Positions 1 through 10,702 are shown, counted from the first letter of the stretch. The stretch is DNA of 22,466 nucleotides from JADJQU01 sp035490315 (GCA_035490315.1 DATHET010000196.1:1-22466), one strand, 5' to 3'. The notes: generated by a model from the letters alone, not told the origin. Program-made: numbers and translations.

Positions 1-3000
1 AGGTCCTTCATGGCATCCGCACCGCCAGCCTTGGAGGCCACGAGCGAACTGGCTCCCGCTTCCGGGGGACCAGCGAAGCCAACGTGAACACCGGCGATCG
101 AAACGACGAAGCGCCGAGGAGTTCCCGATGATTGCGGCTGCTCGAATTCGATCTCCACGATCATCGCGGCGTTGAGATCCAGAGGCTCTTCGAGCAGCAG
201 CCGGGGCCAAAGTTTTTCGTCCTCCAGCTCGGCGCGCGAGTGGAGTCGGTCAGCGGACCAGCCCTCGGCGCTGCGTTTCCAGTCCCCCATATTCCAACGC
301 GGGCTCGCTTCGCTCGTGAACGAGTAGTTGAGCTGGGCTTTGGACTGGGCGGGGAAAGAGATTTCGGGGCCGTAGTTCGAGCGCAATTTGTCCTCGAAGC
401 TGATTTTCAGCGAGCCTTCGAGGGCCTGCTTCAGGTCGCGCAGTGCCGGTCCGTGTTCCTTGGCGCACTCGGTATCGGCGTAGGTCGCCAGGAAGTCGTT
501 GATTCGTTTGATCCGAGCTGGGACCTCGCGCGTGTAGCCCTGCTCGCGCTGGATGATGCTGAATTCCTGCTCGGCGTCCTTCTCGCGCTGCTCGACCTTG
601 GCGCTCAATTCGACGTGGGCCTTGCTCAGGCGGGATTCGAGGTCCGCGACCAGGGCAGCGTGTGTATCGTTCGGCTTCGGCCCGGATTCGAAAACCCGTA
701 CGGCCGTGTCCGGGTCGCCTTCTCGCATGCGGAACAGGGCGCGCGCCAGCCGATCGAGGCTGTTGGGCTCGTCTTTCGGATCATTCGCAAGACCGGCGAG
801 GAGCTCGATCGCGGCCGCGCTCAACTTGGCGGCGCTGTCCCCCACGGGGGCGCGCAAGTGATAGGTCTCGCGCTTGCCCGGCGCGATCTCCTGTTGGAAG
901 CCCTCTTTCAAGGGATCGTCGCCCGCGAAGATCTTGCCTTTGCGCAGGAACGAGCCGACCAGGATCGAATCCAGACCGGGTGTCTTCAGACCGCGAACAG
1001 CGCGCTGGAGCAGATCTTCGAGCAGCCGGGCTTCTTCCATGCGCAGCTGGATCTGGTCGTGCACGGGCGCGAGCCATTCCTCCGCAAGACGTTTCTCCCA
1101 ATCGGCCGCCACCTGTGCGTATTGCCGATCCTTCCACAGCGGGACGAGACGCTCGTCGGCGGACTTTAGCTCCGCGTTCGCATCGCGAATCAGGAACTCG
1201 GCCTGCTTCTGCTTGAGCCTGGTTTTTGCGAGTTCCAAGGCTTCGCCACCTCGGTTGGAGACTTCGGGCAGCATCTGCAGCGGGGTGAGCGAGTGATTCT
1301 TGAGCACCAGCTCGAAGTCCTTCTCGAGCGCCGCCACGGCGTCGGCGCCCAACTCGCTGGTGCTGAGCAATTCCTCGATCCGCGATGCTTTCGCGTTTAC
1401 TGCGCCCTGGATTTCCAGGTCCTTTGCTGCCCACTCGCGCGCGATCCGCTTCACTTCCACGTCAATCCGATACGTGCCGACCTCGTTGATCACTTGCTCC
1501 ACGTTTGCCGGGGAAATGCCCGTGGTCTTGATGTCAGCGCTGGCAATGACCTGGGGCACGGGGCGCTGGATCCGCTGGAGTGCATCGCGCCATTTGCCGT
1601 TTTCCAGATCGTTGTCCATGGCGGGCACGATGACGTCGTTGTAGTGCTTGTTGAGGGCATCCCTGAAACGGTTCAGCGCCTCCTTCTCCTCGGCTGCCGC
1701 AAGTTTGCGCTTGGCGTCGAAGTCCAGCAGCTCGGCCACGCGGCGGCGTTGTGCCTCGTTCGCACCGAACTCGTTGGCCAGACGGGACTCGACCTCAAGT
1801 GCGACGAACTGCGCTGCACGGTGGAAATCGCGCTCCTGGGTGAAGGCGATCTCGAACTTGCCGAGGATCGACTTCTTCTCCTGCTTCACCGCCTCCTCCC
1901 ATTGAGACTGCAGAGCAGCGCGAGCGTTCCAGTACGCCGTGATGTGCTGGGGCGGCACGCTGTCCTTCATCGCGTCGAGGCTCTCCAACACCGCGCCCGC
2001 GGCGCTGCGCTCGCCGGATTTTGCCTGGGCCAGCAGGAGATCGAGCTGCGGCCAGGAAGCCTCGCTCGCCACCGGAAGGCCATTGGTCGGCGCGGCCGCG
2101 GCCCAGGGTTTCCAGAGGATCACGCCGGTCGTCGCAGCTACGACCAGGACGCCGGCTCCGATCCATGCATACTTCCGGCGCCGTTCCCGCTCGCCCGCGA
2201 CCGGATCCAGGCTGCGCGCCGAGACGGCGACCGTCCGGCGCTCGCGCAGAGCCTCGAGGTCGCGCAGCAACTCCGACGGATTCGAATAGCGCTTGTCCTG
2301 GTTGCGCGTCAGACATTTGCGCAGCACCAGCGACATGCCTGGCGAAAGACTGGGCTCGACCTCGCGCGGATCCGCGATGCGCGCGTAGAGCACGCCGGAG
2401 AGGATCTCGGCCACGCTCTCGCCCGTGAACGGCGGCCGGCCGCACATCGCGTGGTACATGCTCGCGCCGAGCGACCAGATGTCCGAGCGGATGTCGACCG
2501 ACTGCGGATTGCGCGCCTGCTCCGGCGAAAGGTAATGCGGCGTCCCCAGAGTGCCGCCGGTGCGCGTCAAGAGCGGATCGTCCTCCGTGAACGCGAGCCC
2601 GAGATCGACCAACCGTGCCCTGCCGTGGGTGTCGACCAGGATGTTCGCCGGCTTGATGTCGCGGTGAACGACGCCGTGCTCGTGGACGTGCTCCAGCGCC
2701 TCGCACAGCGGAATGAACAGCTTGAGCGCCTCGCGCTCGCGCAGCTTGCCCTTCTCGCGCAGCAGGGCCGAAAGCGCGGGGCCGTCGATCAGCTCCATCG
2801 CGTACCACCACAGGCCTCCGACCTGGCCCATGTCGATCGCCGAGACGATGCCGGGGTGGGCCAGGCGGGCCGTGGTGCGGGCTTCGCGCTGCAGGCGGCG
2901 CACGGCCTTCGATCCCGCGAGCTCGGGGTGCAGGACCTTGAGCGCAACGGCGCGGTCGACGGCAAGCTGAACGGCCCGATACACCGTGCCCGTGGAGCCT

Positions 3001-3083
3001 CGGCCCAACACGGCTTCGAGCCGGTAGCCCGGGATCTCCGGGAGCGGCGTATTTGCGGCGGATAGGGCGGTTTCGTTGAGCAT
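1..3083 (-). CDS. Membrane-anchored serine/threonine protein kinase with long extracytoplasmic tail (3' end outside window)
   Basis: This is a Hanks-type (PknB-like) protein kinase that phosphorylates Ser/Thr on partner proteins. About 1027 codons are visible and no stop is reached at the left edge. The kinase domain spans residues 20-280. It has the glycine loop GRGSTGTVYR near 28-36, the ATP lysine K49, the catalytic loop HRDIKPAN at 140-147 (D142), DLG at 160-162 in place of DFG, and SPE at 186-188. A basic stretch precedes one transmembrane helix at about 305-324. The remaining 700 or so residues are hydrophilic, rich in Glu, Lys and Ala and probably partly coiled coil, and would lie outside the cytoplasm. 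I recognise no sensor domain there. The ATG at 3083 starts the open frame just before the kinase fold; no clear ribosome site precedes it. Family assignment is certain; the signal and substrates are unknown. Confidence 0.95.
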   Translation of the reverse strand, partial: MLNETALSAANTPLPEIPGYRLEAVLGRGSTGTVYRAVQLAVDRAVALKVLHPELAGSKAVRRLQREARTTARLAHPGIVSAIDMGQVGGLWWYAMELIDGPALSALLREKGKLREREALKLFIPLCEALEHVHEHGVVHRDIKPANILVDTHGRARLVDLGLAFTEDDPLLTRTGGTLGTPHYLSPEQARNPQSVDIRSDIWSLGASMYHAMCGRPPFTGESVAEILSGVLYARIADPREVEPSLSPGMSLVLRKCLTRNQDKRYSNPSELLRDLEALRERRTVAVSARSLDPVAGERERRRKYAWIGAGVLVVAATTGVILWKPWAAAAPTNGLPVASEASWPQLDLLLAQAKSGERSAAGAVLESLDAMKDSVPPQHITAYWNARAALQSQWEEAVKQEKKSILGKFEIAFTQERDFHRAAQFVALEVESRLANEFGANEAQRRRVAELLDFDAKRKLAAAEEKEALNRFRDALNKHYNDVIVPAMDNDLENGKWRDALQRIQRPVPQVIASADIKTTGISPANVEQVINEVGTYRIDVEVKRIAREWAAKDLEIQGAVNAKASRIEELLSTSELGADAVAALEKDFELVLKNHSLTPLQMLPEVSNRGGEALELAKTRLKQKQAEFLIRDANAELKSADERLVPLWKDRQYAQVAADWEKRLAEEWLAPVHDQIQLRMEEARLLEDLLQRAVRGLKTPGLDSILVGSFLRKGKIFAGDDPLKEGFQQEIAPGKRETYHLRAPVGDSAAKLSAAAIELLAGLANDPKDEPNSLDRLARALFRMREGDPDTAVRVFESGPKPNDTHAALVADLESRLSKAHVELSAKVEQREKDAEQEFSIIQREQGYTREVPARIKRINDFLATYADTECAKEHGPALRDLKQALEGSLKISFEDKLRSNYGPEISFPAQSKAQLNYSFTSEASPRWNMGDWKRSAEGWSADRLHSRAELEDEKLWPRLLLEEPLDLNAAMIVEIEFEQPQSSGTPRRFVVSIAGVHVGFAGPPEAGASSLVASKAGGADAMKD

Positions 3084-3123
3084 CGAAGGGACGCGCGCTC
3101 GAGCCGGCGGCCGCGAGCGCCCT

Positions 3124-3129
3124 ACTATA
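3124..3129 (-). promoter_or_regulatory. Possible -10 box for the kinase gene
   Basis: On the minus strand the hexamer TATAGT matches the sigma70 -10 consensus at five of six positions. It lies about 40 bases upstream of the kinase ATG and is the most AT-rich spot in the 200-base divergent gap. No convincing -35 box sits 16-18 bases further upstream, so this is only a candidate. Confidence 0.3.
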
Positions 3130-3284
3130 GAACCAGCTCGCGCCGGGTTGCCTTGTCGCTTCACCACGGGCGCGAAATAGCCTTCGTCACCTGGCGCAGG
3201 GGCGCGCCTTCGCGCCTGAAAGCCCGGGGCCGCTTCGGTCCTTGACCTCGCGGGCATCCCATCCGCTCGAGCGAGAGGAATTCC

Positions 3285-4100
3285 ATGGAGACGAAACGCT
3301 GGTGGATCGTTGGTCACGATGACAAGGCCTGGGGCCCCTTCGAGAAGGCCCCGCTGGCGGTCCTTGCGGCGGAAGGCAAATTGCGCGCGGATCGCCTGGT
3401 CTGCGGCGAGGGCGAGACGCGCTGGTCACCTATCGAGAACGTGCCCGAGCTGTCTGAAATCAGTCGGGCGCCCCTGGGCTCCCCCGCCGCGCAGGCCCCA
3501 GGAACCTCGCCGATCCTGCCTCCGCTGGCGCCGGTGGTCCGCTCGAGCGAGGCCCCCCTGCGCCTCAACGAGCTGGATCCCATCCCGGGCTGGGCGACGG
3601 TGCTGCTCTCGATCCCGACCCTCGGGCTGTGGGGCGGCTTCAATTTCTACCGGACGATGCGCGTGTACCGCCGCCTGGCCGGGAACACGACGTCGAACGT
3701 CGAGACGCTGTTCTGGGTGATGATCAGCGTGGTGGTGCTGGGTGTGATCACCCTGCCCGTGGTCGTCGGCTGGGTGCTGCTCGTCGCCGCGATCGTCGTC
3801 GGGGCCCTGCTGGTCCGCGAAACGCTTCGCCTGCGCGATCTCGCGGTCCTGCGTCTCGTGCCGCAAGCGGCGACGCAGCCGAGCCTCTATCCGGTCGTCA
3901 AGTCGGACGACTGGCACTTCGGTCTGTGGATCACCGGTGCCTTGCTGACGTTGACGGTCGCGCTCGCGATCGTCGGCGTGCCGATCCTGATCGCCCAGGC
4001 ACTCGCCTGGTTCGAGGACTGGAATCGCATCGCGGCCCTTGCTCGCGCGCCTGTTTCGGCGCCTGCGCCGGCGCCGTCGCAGCTGGCTCAGCCGGCCTGA
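3285..4100 (+). CDS. GYF_2 (DUF4339) domain multi-pass membrane protein
   Basis: The protein has 271 residues. Residues 5-56 form a GYF_2-type domain: WWIVGHDDKAWGPF at 6-19, then a short helix and an RWSPIENV-type end near 46-53. This domain is usually found as a cytoplasmic, probably protein-binding module fused to membrane segments in bacteria. A Pro/Ala-rich linker follows. Hydrophobic stretches lie at about 102-122, 140-175 (probably two helices) and 212-242, and the last 20 residues are Ala/Pro-rich. The start is well supported because AGAGGA lies about six bases before the ATG. The gene is divergent from the kinase and its stop faces that of the following gene only four bases away. The domain call is firm; the function is unknown. 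Confidence 0.85.
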   Translation: METKRWWIVGHDDKAWGPFEKAPLAVLAAEGKLRADRLVCGEGETRWSPIENVPELSEISRAPLGSPAAQAPGTSPILPPLAPVVRSSEAPLRLNELDPIPGWATVLLSIPTLGLWGGFNFYRTMRVYRRLAGNTTSNVETLFWVMISVVVLGVITLPVVVGWVLLVAAIVVGALLVRETLRLRDLAVLRLVPQAATQPSLYPVVKSDDWHFGLWITGALLTLTVALAIVGVPILIAQALAWFEDWNRIAALARAPVSAPAPAPSQLAQPA

Positions 4101-4108
4101 GCGCTCAG
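4097..4108. repeat. 12-base palindrome holding both convergent stop codons
   Basis: CTGAGCGCTCAG is a perfect palindrome. It contains the TGA of the GYF_2 gene on the plus strand and, symmetrically, the TGA of the arylsulfotransferase-like gene on the minus strand. It could form a six-base-pair stem without a loop at most, so it is not a convincing terminator. Confidence 0.6.
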
Positions 4109-5694
4109 ATCTTTCCGGCGAGGCCGGGGTGGTCCTTCGCCAGGCGCGTGGCGCGGAACAAGGATTTGGCCGGAGCCTTGCCCGCCTGCTTCGCCGGCTC
4201 GATTTCGCCGCCGAGCGGGTTGTAGAAGTCCCAGACGATCTTCCCCTCGGGGGTCACTTCGAGCACGCGGCCGCGCGCGCCTTCGCAGACCAAGGTGTTG
4301 CCGTTGGGCAGACGCTGCGCGCCGGAGATGAAGGGTGAATAGAGCTTGCCGGGATCCTTGTAGCTCCAGGTGATCGACTCCGGTCCGAAGGCCTGCCCTG
4401 CTTCGCGCACGAAGCCCTTGGAGGCGTCGAAGGGCAGCGTGAATTCCTGGACCTCCGAGTATTCGTGGTCCTTCTCGCCCTGGATGTTGTTGTAGAGCAG
4501 GAAGGAGAGCTCGCCTGGCTTCGCGCCTCCATGCCAGGTCACGTTGTGCTGGTAGCCCAGCTTGCGGCTGGTCTTGTCGCCGATCCCGTAGTTGCGCGAT
4601 TGCCCGTAGCGGTAAATCAATTCGCCGCCTTGGCCGCGCTTTCCGCCGCTCGAGCCCGCCGCTTCCTTCGTGCTGGTCGAGTGGTCGATCACCCAGACTT
4701 CGCACATGTGCGGCGAGGACACCGCGATCAGGTCCTGCTCGGGCAGGTACTCGATCGCGTTCAAGTGCAGCCAGTCGGCCTCGTACTTCTCTTTTTTCTT
4801 CTTGTCGTCGGCCGGTTTCTTCGCGTCCTTCGCGACGTCCTTGCCGCCGGAGTAGCCGATGGCCTCCATCTGTTTCGCGCGTTCCTCGCGCGCCTTACGG
4901 TCCGCTTCGGTCTCGGGCTCGTCGAAGCGGTGGTCGGCGTTGACGTCGATGCGGCCGGGGAAATCCTTCGGCGAGCCGTACCCCGCCGCTGCCTCGCGTG
5001 AATCCTGCACGAGGTGATCGAAGCTGCGCCAGGTCCAGACGATTTCGCCGCCGGAGGGACGGGTCGGCTTGATCTCGAGCACGACGTCGCACCACAGGCC
5101 TTCCTCGTGGACGCGATTGGATTCGCGGCCGTGGGCGAAGATCTCCTCGGGCGAGTGGTACTCCCAGGCGATCGCGAGCACATTGCCGTTGGGCATCAGT
5201 GAGATGTCGTGGTGCATCGTGCGCTGATCGCTGGCGAGCTCGTACTCCCAGACGAGCTTGCCGTCCCAGTCGAACTCCTCGATGCGGCCGCCGATGCCGC
5301 CGCCGTGGAAGCGCGGGTTGTTCTCGACCATCGCCGCGCGCAGGAGATGACCGTTGGGGAGGAAGTAGGCGCCCCCCGCGGGCACGTGGTCCGTCTTCCA
5401 GGTGTGCACGGGTGCGCCGGTCATGTCGACCAGGTGGACCGACTTCGAGCACAAGGGCGAGATCAGCGTGTAACCGTCGAACGCGCCGCTCTCGTTGACG
5501 CGCAGTCCGCGCTCGCCCTCGACCTTGGCGAAGGGCGGCTCGGGGGCCGGAGGCTCGGGTGCCGGCGCGGACTTGGCTGCGTCGTCCTTCGCCGCGGCGG
5601 CAGGAGCGAGGCTGGTCTCCGTGCTGGACTTGCCGCAGGCGGCAAGCAGGAGCAGGGGGAGGAAAGTCAGGCGCGCGCTGGTGGGACGGATCAT
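4105..5694 (-). CDS. Arylsulfotransferase (ASST)-like lipoprotein
   Basis: This 529-residue lipoprotein has a short signal peptide with a lipobox LAAC at 17-20, so lipidation at C20 and envelope anchoring are expected. A Pro/Ala linker to about residue 55 precedes a propeller-like domain with repeated strands ending in NG-x-LL or NG-x-VL turns (FLPNGHLL at 111-118, LMPNGNVL at 166-173). It resembles the arylsulfotransferase family, in which histidines carry the sulfuryl group. Candidate histidines are in HHD at 161-163, DWLHLN at 307-312 and YQHN at 381-384. A Lys/Glu/Asp-rich insertion at about 255-305 interrupts the domain. Family membership is likely; whether it transfers sulfate, and between which phenols, cannot be read from sequence. 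Many environmental homologues have no known substrate. Confidence 0.78.
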   Translation of the reverse strand: MIRPTSARLTFLPLLLLAACGKSSTETSLAPAAAAKDDAAKSAPAPEPPAPEPPFAKVEGERGLRVNESGAFDGYTLISPLCSKSVHLVDMTGAPVHTWKTDHVPAGGAYFLPNGHLLRAAMVENNPRFHGGGIGGRIEEFDWDGKLVWEYELASDQRTMHHDISLMPNGNVLAIAWEYHSPEEIFAHGRESNRVHEEGLWCDVVLEIKPTRPSGGEIVWTWRSFDHLVQDSREAAAGYGSPKDFPGRIDVNADHRFDEPETEADRKAREERAKQMEAIGYSGGKDVAKDAKKPADDKKKKEKYEADWLHLNAIEYLPEQDLIAVSSPHMCEVWVIDHSTSTKEAAGSSGGKRGQGGELIYRYGQSRNYGIGDKTSRKLGYQHNVTWHGGAKPGELSFLLYNNIQGEKDHEYSEVQEFTLPFDASKGFVREAGQAFGPESITWSYKDPGKLYSPFISGAQRLPNGNTLVCEGARGRVLEVTPEGKIVWDFYNPLGGEIEPAKQAGKAPAKSLFRATRLAKDHPGLAGKI

Positions 5695-5787
5695 GCGCGA
5701 GATTCTGTCAAGCGCGCGCCGCTCCCGCGAGAGTCCGCGGCTCGCTGGCCGGCAGAAGCCGGTCGCGAGGGCGGTGAACGAAGGCGG

Positions 5788-6969
5788 CTACTTCGCCTTC
5801 GCCGTTTCTTTCCAGGGATTGCTGACGTGGCAGGAGCGACCGGTCTTCGCGATGTAGTCCTGGTGGTAGTCCTCCGCCGGCCAGAAGGTCTTCGCGGGCT
5901 CGATCACGGTGACGATCGGCTTCCCGAAGCGGCCCGACTTGGTCAGCTCCTCGACGTAAGCGCGCGCCTCGCGCTCCTGATCCGCGTCCACGGTGAACAG
6001 GCCGGAGCGGTACTGGTCGCCGTAGTCCGGCCCCTGGCGGTTCAGCTGCGTCGGATCGTGCATCACGAAAAAGGCTTCGAGCAGGCGCCGGTAGCTGATG
6101 CGCGAGGGGTCGTAGACGACCTTGACCGTCTCGGCGTGGCCGGTCCCGTGCGAGCAGACCTGGTCGTAGTCGGGATGGTCGGTCTTGCCCTGCATGTAAC
6201 CGCTCTCGGCGCTGATCACGCCCGACCCGAGCTGGAAGTAGTGCTCGAGGCCCCAGAAACATCCGCCGGCGAAGTAGGCGGTCTCGGTCTTCGATCCAGC
6301 CGATTTCGCGGGCTGGTCGGCGCCGATCGGCTGACTCTCCGGCGGCAAGGGCTGGCCGTCCTCGAAGAAGTTCAGCGAGGCCGAGTTCAAGCAGTAGCGC
6401 ATGCCCGTGGGCCGCGGACCGTCGTTGAAGACGTGGCCGAGGTGCGCCGAGCAGCGAGCGCAGTTGATCTCCGTGCGCGACATGCCGAGCGTGTTGTCGG
6501 TGTGCTCCGCGACGTGCAACGGATCGAAGGGCTGGAAGAAGCTCGGCCAACCTGTGCCAGAGTCGAATTTCGACTTGCTCGAGAACAAGGGCAGCCCGCA
6601 GACCACGCAGACGTAGGTGCCCTGCTTGTGGTTGTCGACGAGGTTGCCGCAGAAGGCAGGCTCGGTGCCGGCGTTCTGGGTGACGCGGAAACTTTCCTTC
6701 GAGAGGTTCTTCGCCAGGGCGGCGACCTTCTCGCGGGAAAGCGGCATGACGTCGTAGTGGGATTTCGATTGTTGGCTGGCCATGGATGGAAGCTCCGTCG
6801 TTGCTCCGTTCGCCGCGGGCGTCTGAGAGACATCGCGCGGCGTGGTTTCTTTGCGAGCCGCGGTCGGCGCGCTCGTGGTCTCACGCTCGCTGGCGCCGTA
6901 GCAGGCGCTGAAGCCTGTGAGCAGGAACAGGGAAAGAATCAAGGCCGAGAAAGAGTGAATGGCACGCAT
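5788..6969 (-). CDS. msrBA: Exported bifunctional methionine sulfoxide reductase, MsrB-MsrA fusion
   Basis: The protein reduces both R- and S-methionine sulfoxide in damaged proteins. I start it at the ATG at 6969 because residues 1-23 then form a lipoprotein-type signal peptide ending FSAC. The open frame extends 70 codons upstream, but that stretch is basic, Pro-rich and overlaps the next gene. MsrB spans about 72-205, with zinc cysteines C121, C124, C170 and C173, GTGWPSF at 138-144 and catalytic C193 in RYCLNSAS. MsrA spans about 228-387, with catalytic C237 in GCFWG, GHAE at 277-280 and HDPTQLN at 304-310. A Thr/Ala-rich linker follows the signal peptide. The order B then A, joined to a signal peptide, suggests repair of envelope proteins. 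Likely electron donors are not encoded nearby. The enzyme calls are very secure; lipidation at C23 is an inference. Confidence 0.95.
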   Translation of the reverse strand: MRAIHSFSALILSLFLLTGFSACYGASERETTSAPTAARKETTPRDVSQTPAANGATTELPSMASQQSKSHYDVMPLSREKVAALAKNLSKESFRVTQNAGTEPAFCGNLVDNHKQGTYVCVVCGLPLFSSKSKFDSGTGWPSFFQPFDPLHVAEHTDNTLGMSRTEINCARCSAHLGHVFNDGPRPTGMRYCLNSASLNFFEDGQPLPPESQPIGADQPAKSAGSKTETAYFAGGCFWGLEHYFQLGSGVISAESGYMQGKTDHPDYDQVCSHGTGHAETVKVVYDPSRISYRRLLEAFFVMHDPTQLNRQGPDYGDQYRSGLFTVDADQEREARAYVEELTKSGRFGKPIVTVIEPAKTFWPAEDYHQDYIAKTGRSCHVSNPWKETAKAK

Positions 6970-7069
6970 GACGAAGGTTTTCGGGGCAAGGCCTGAATTG
7001 TGACCAGGAGCTCTTGCCTTGTGGGCCATGAGCGTAGGCCCGGGCCTCGCGGATGCGAAAAACTTGGGC

Positions 7070-8647
7070 TCAGCCCCCGGCCAGGAACCACTTGCGCCAG
7101 GCCTGATCGGCTTCGCGCAGCCCCATGCCTGACGCGGCGCGGAACGCGCCGTCGTACACGGCCTGTCGCGCCGGGTCATCCAGGATCACCCGCTCGGGAG
7201 GTCTGGGAGCACCGTGGCGGACCGCGTCGTGGAAAGCGCGCAGGCCCTTGCCCTCCTTCTGCGTCTGCAGCCATTCGACGACGGCCATGCCGGTCGCGAT
7301 GTCGACCATCTCGAGGTTGGCGAACTCCATCTGGCTCAGCTTGTCGAAGGTCGGCACGGCCTTCTGCTCGAAGGCCGCCTTCAAGTACTCGCGCCAGTTG
7401 CCTTCGCGAAAAGCCTGGGGGCTGAAGTCGACCTGCACCGTGCCCGCCGAAGTTCCCTGCGACATCGAGAGCGAGCCCCGGCAGAACACCGCGATGCGAG
7501 CGTTGCCGCGCAACTCGCTGTGGCAGGCGACAGCTTCCTCGTACCAGGCCGGCAGGAGCCTCCCGTCGTAGCCGAGGCGGTCGACGAGCAGGTGGCCCCA
7601 GTGGTGCAGGCAGTGGCCGACGAGATCGGGCTCGCCGCGGTTCCACTGGCGCGCGCTCGACAAGGGATAGGGATCGACCCAGAAAAATCCGTGCGACTTC
7701 GCCACCGACTCGGCCCAGCCCGGCGGCACGGTCCTGGTCAGCGAAGCGAAGTGCGCGACCGTGTTGGTGTACGGCAGGGAGTCGCGGCCGAAGGCGTAGA
7801 TCTCCGCGAGCCTTCCGCCGAACAGCGCGAGACCGCTCGGTGAATTCCAGGCGGTGTCGAACCAGCCGCGCGAGACGGTCATTTTCTGCGCGATCGATTC
7901 CAGCGTCGCCTTGGGGAAGCTGCCGGCGACCAGCGCGTCCTCGCTCAGCGCGAATTCGAGGGGCACGCCGGCCAGCGGCTGGACCGCCGCGAGATCGCGG
8001 CGCGCGAGGGTGACCGGTCGCGTGTACCAGGCGCCTTCGAACTCCTCCAGGCCCTTCTTGCGCTGCGAATCGGCGAAGGAAATCCACTGTCCGTCGATCA
8101 GGATCAGCCCTTGCTCGAGCTTCTCCTTGTCCGCGAGCGTCACCCACTGATCCTTGTAGCGCACCAGGCCGCGCGCGCTCATCTCGGCAATCTCATCGGC
8201 CTGGATCCGAGTCTCGCGTTCCGCGGGCGTGAGCCAGGTGCCTTTGTACAGGACGAATCCGAGGGCCAGGCGCGCGCCGGCGTGGTTGGGATCGACTTCG
8301 ATGGCCTTCTGCCAGGCCCTCTGGGACTCGCGCTTGAGCTTTTTCGACTTCGCGAATTCGCCGGCCTGGAAGAAATCCTCGGCGGTCTTCGCATTCTGCA
8401 TGCGCTCGTCGAATTCCTGCGTCGGAGTCTTGCCGGCGATGACCTGGGCGATGTCGCTGCGCGCCAGCTTCAATTCGCCGGTAGCCAGCTTGACCGTGAC
8501 CACGCCCTGCTCCTCCTTGACCAGCGTGCCCTCGATGCGCCGCCCGTCCTTCATGACGAAGATGTCGGCCTGGGCGAGGGCAGTGAGACAAAGGCCCAGG
8601 GCGAGGCCGACGAGGGTGCGGAGCGTCCGTGTGCGCATGAAGCTCAC
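7070..8647 (-). CDS. Secreted protein with tetratricopeptide-like region and degenerate gluzincin-type peptidase domain
   Basis: This is a 525-residue exported protein with a signal peptide (cleavage probably after LAQA, residue 27). A short beta domain at 28-72 reads like IFVMKDGRRIEG followed by a V-x-V-K strand. A TPR-like helical pair follows at about 87-132. Then come four Trp-centred repeats, at W138, W168, W188 and W207. The C-terminal half resembles collagenase-like gluzincin peptidases. Where an HExxH motif is expected it has HCLHH at 345-349, followed by AWYEEAVA at 367-374, which supplies the usual downstream Glu. The catalytic Glu is therefore Cys, suggesting loss of peptidase activity. 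I use the GTG at 8647 because AGGAGG lies eight bases before it, inside the end of the upstream gene; an ATG at 8638 is the alternative. It is probably cotranscribed with the sigma54 activator. Function unknown. Confidence 0.8.
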   Translation of the reverse strand: MSFMRTRTLRTLVGLALGLCLTALAQADIFVMKDGRRIEGTLVKEEQGVVTVKLATGELKLARSDIAQVIAGKTPTQEFDERMQNAKTAEDFFQAGEFAKSKKLKRESQRAWQKAIEVDPNHAGARLALGFVLYKGTWLTPAERETRIQADEIAEMSARGLVRYKDQWVTLADKEKLEQGLILIDGQWISFADSQRKKGLEEFEGAWYTRPVTLARRDLAAVQPLAGVPLEFALSEDALVAGSFPKATLESIAQKMTVSRGWFDTAWNSPSGLALFGGRLAEIYAFGRDSLPYTNTVAHFASLTRTVPPGWAESVAKSHGFFWVDPYPLSSARQWNRGEPDLVGHCLHHWGHLLVDRLGYDGRLLPAWYEEAVACHSELRGNARIAVFCRGSLSMSQGTSAGTVQVDFSPQAFREGNWREYLKAAFEQKAVPTFDKLSQMEFANLEMVDIATGMAVVEWLQTQKEGKGLRAFHDAVRHGAPRPPERVILDDPARQAVYDGAFRAASGMGLREADQAWRKWFLAGG

Positions 8648-8650
8648 AGA

Positions 8651-10702
<2,052 letters not shown>

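Noticed and set aside
1293..3065. 590-codon plus-strand open frame
   Set aside because: It lies opposite the kinase catalytic domain. Its product is Arg/Ala/His-rich with no domain, a typical mirror frame in GC-rich DNA.
5706..5711. Perfect TTGACA on the minus strand before the arylsulfotransferase-like gene
   Set aside because: It lies so close to the ATG that the matching -10 position falls inside the coding sequence, where no TATAAT-like hexamer is present.
5209..6996. 595-codon plus-strand open frame
   Set aside because: It covers the reverse strand of the lipoprotein and MsrB-MsrA genes, both with clear catalytic motifs, and its product shows no family features.
6970..7179. Upstream extension of the MsrB-MsrA gene
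   Set aside because: The extension overlaps the next gene's end, is basic and unconserved in appearance, and would hide the signal peptide that starts at the ATG at 6969.
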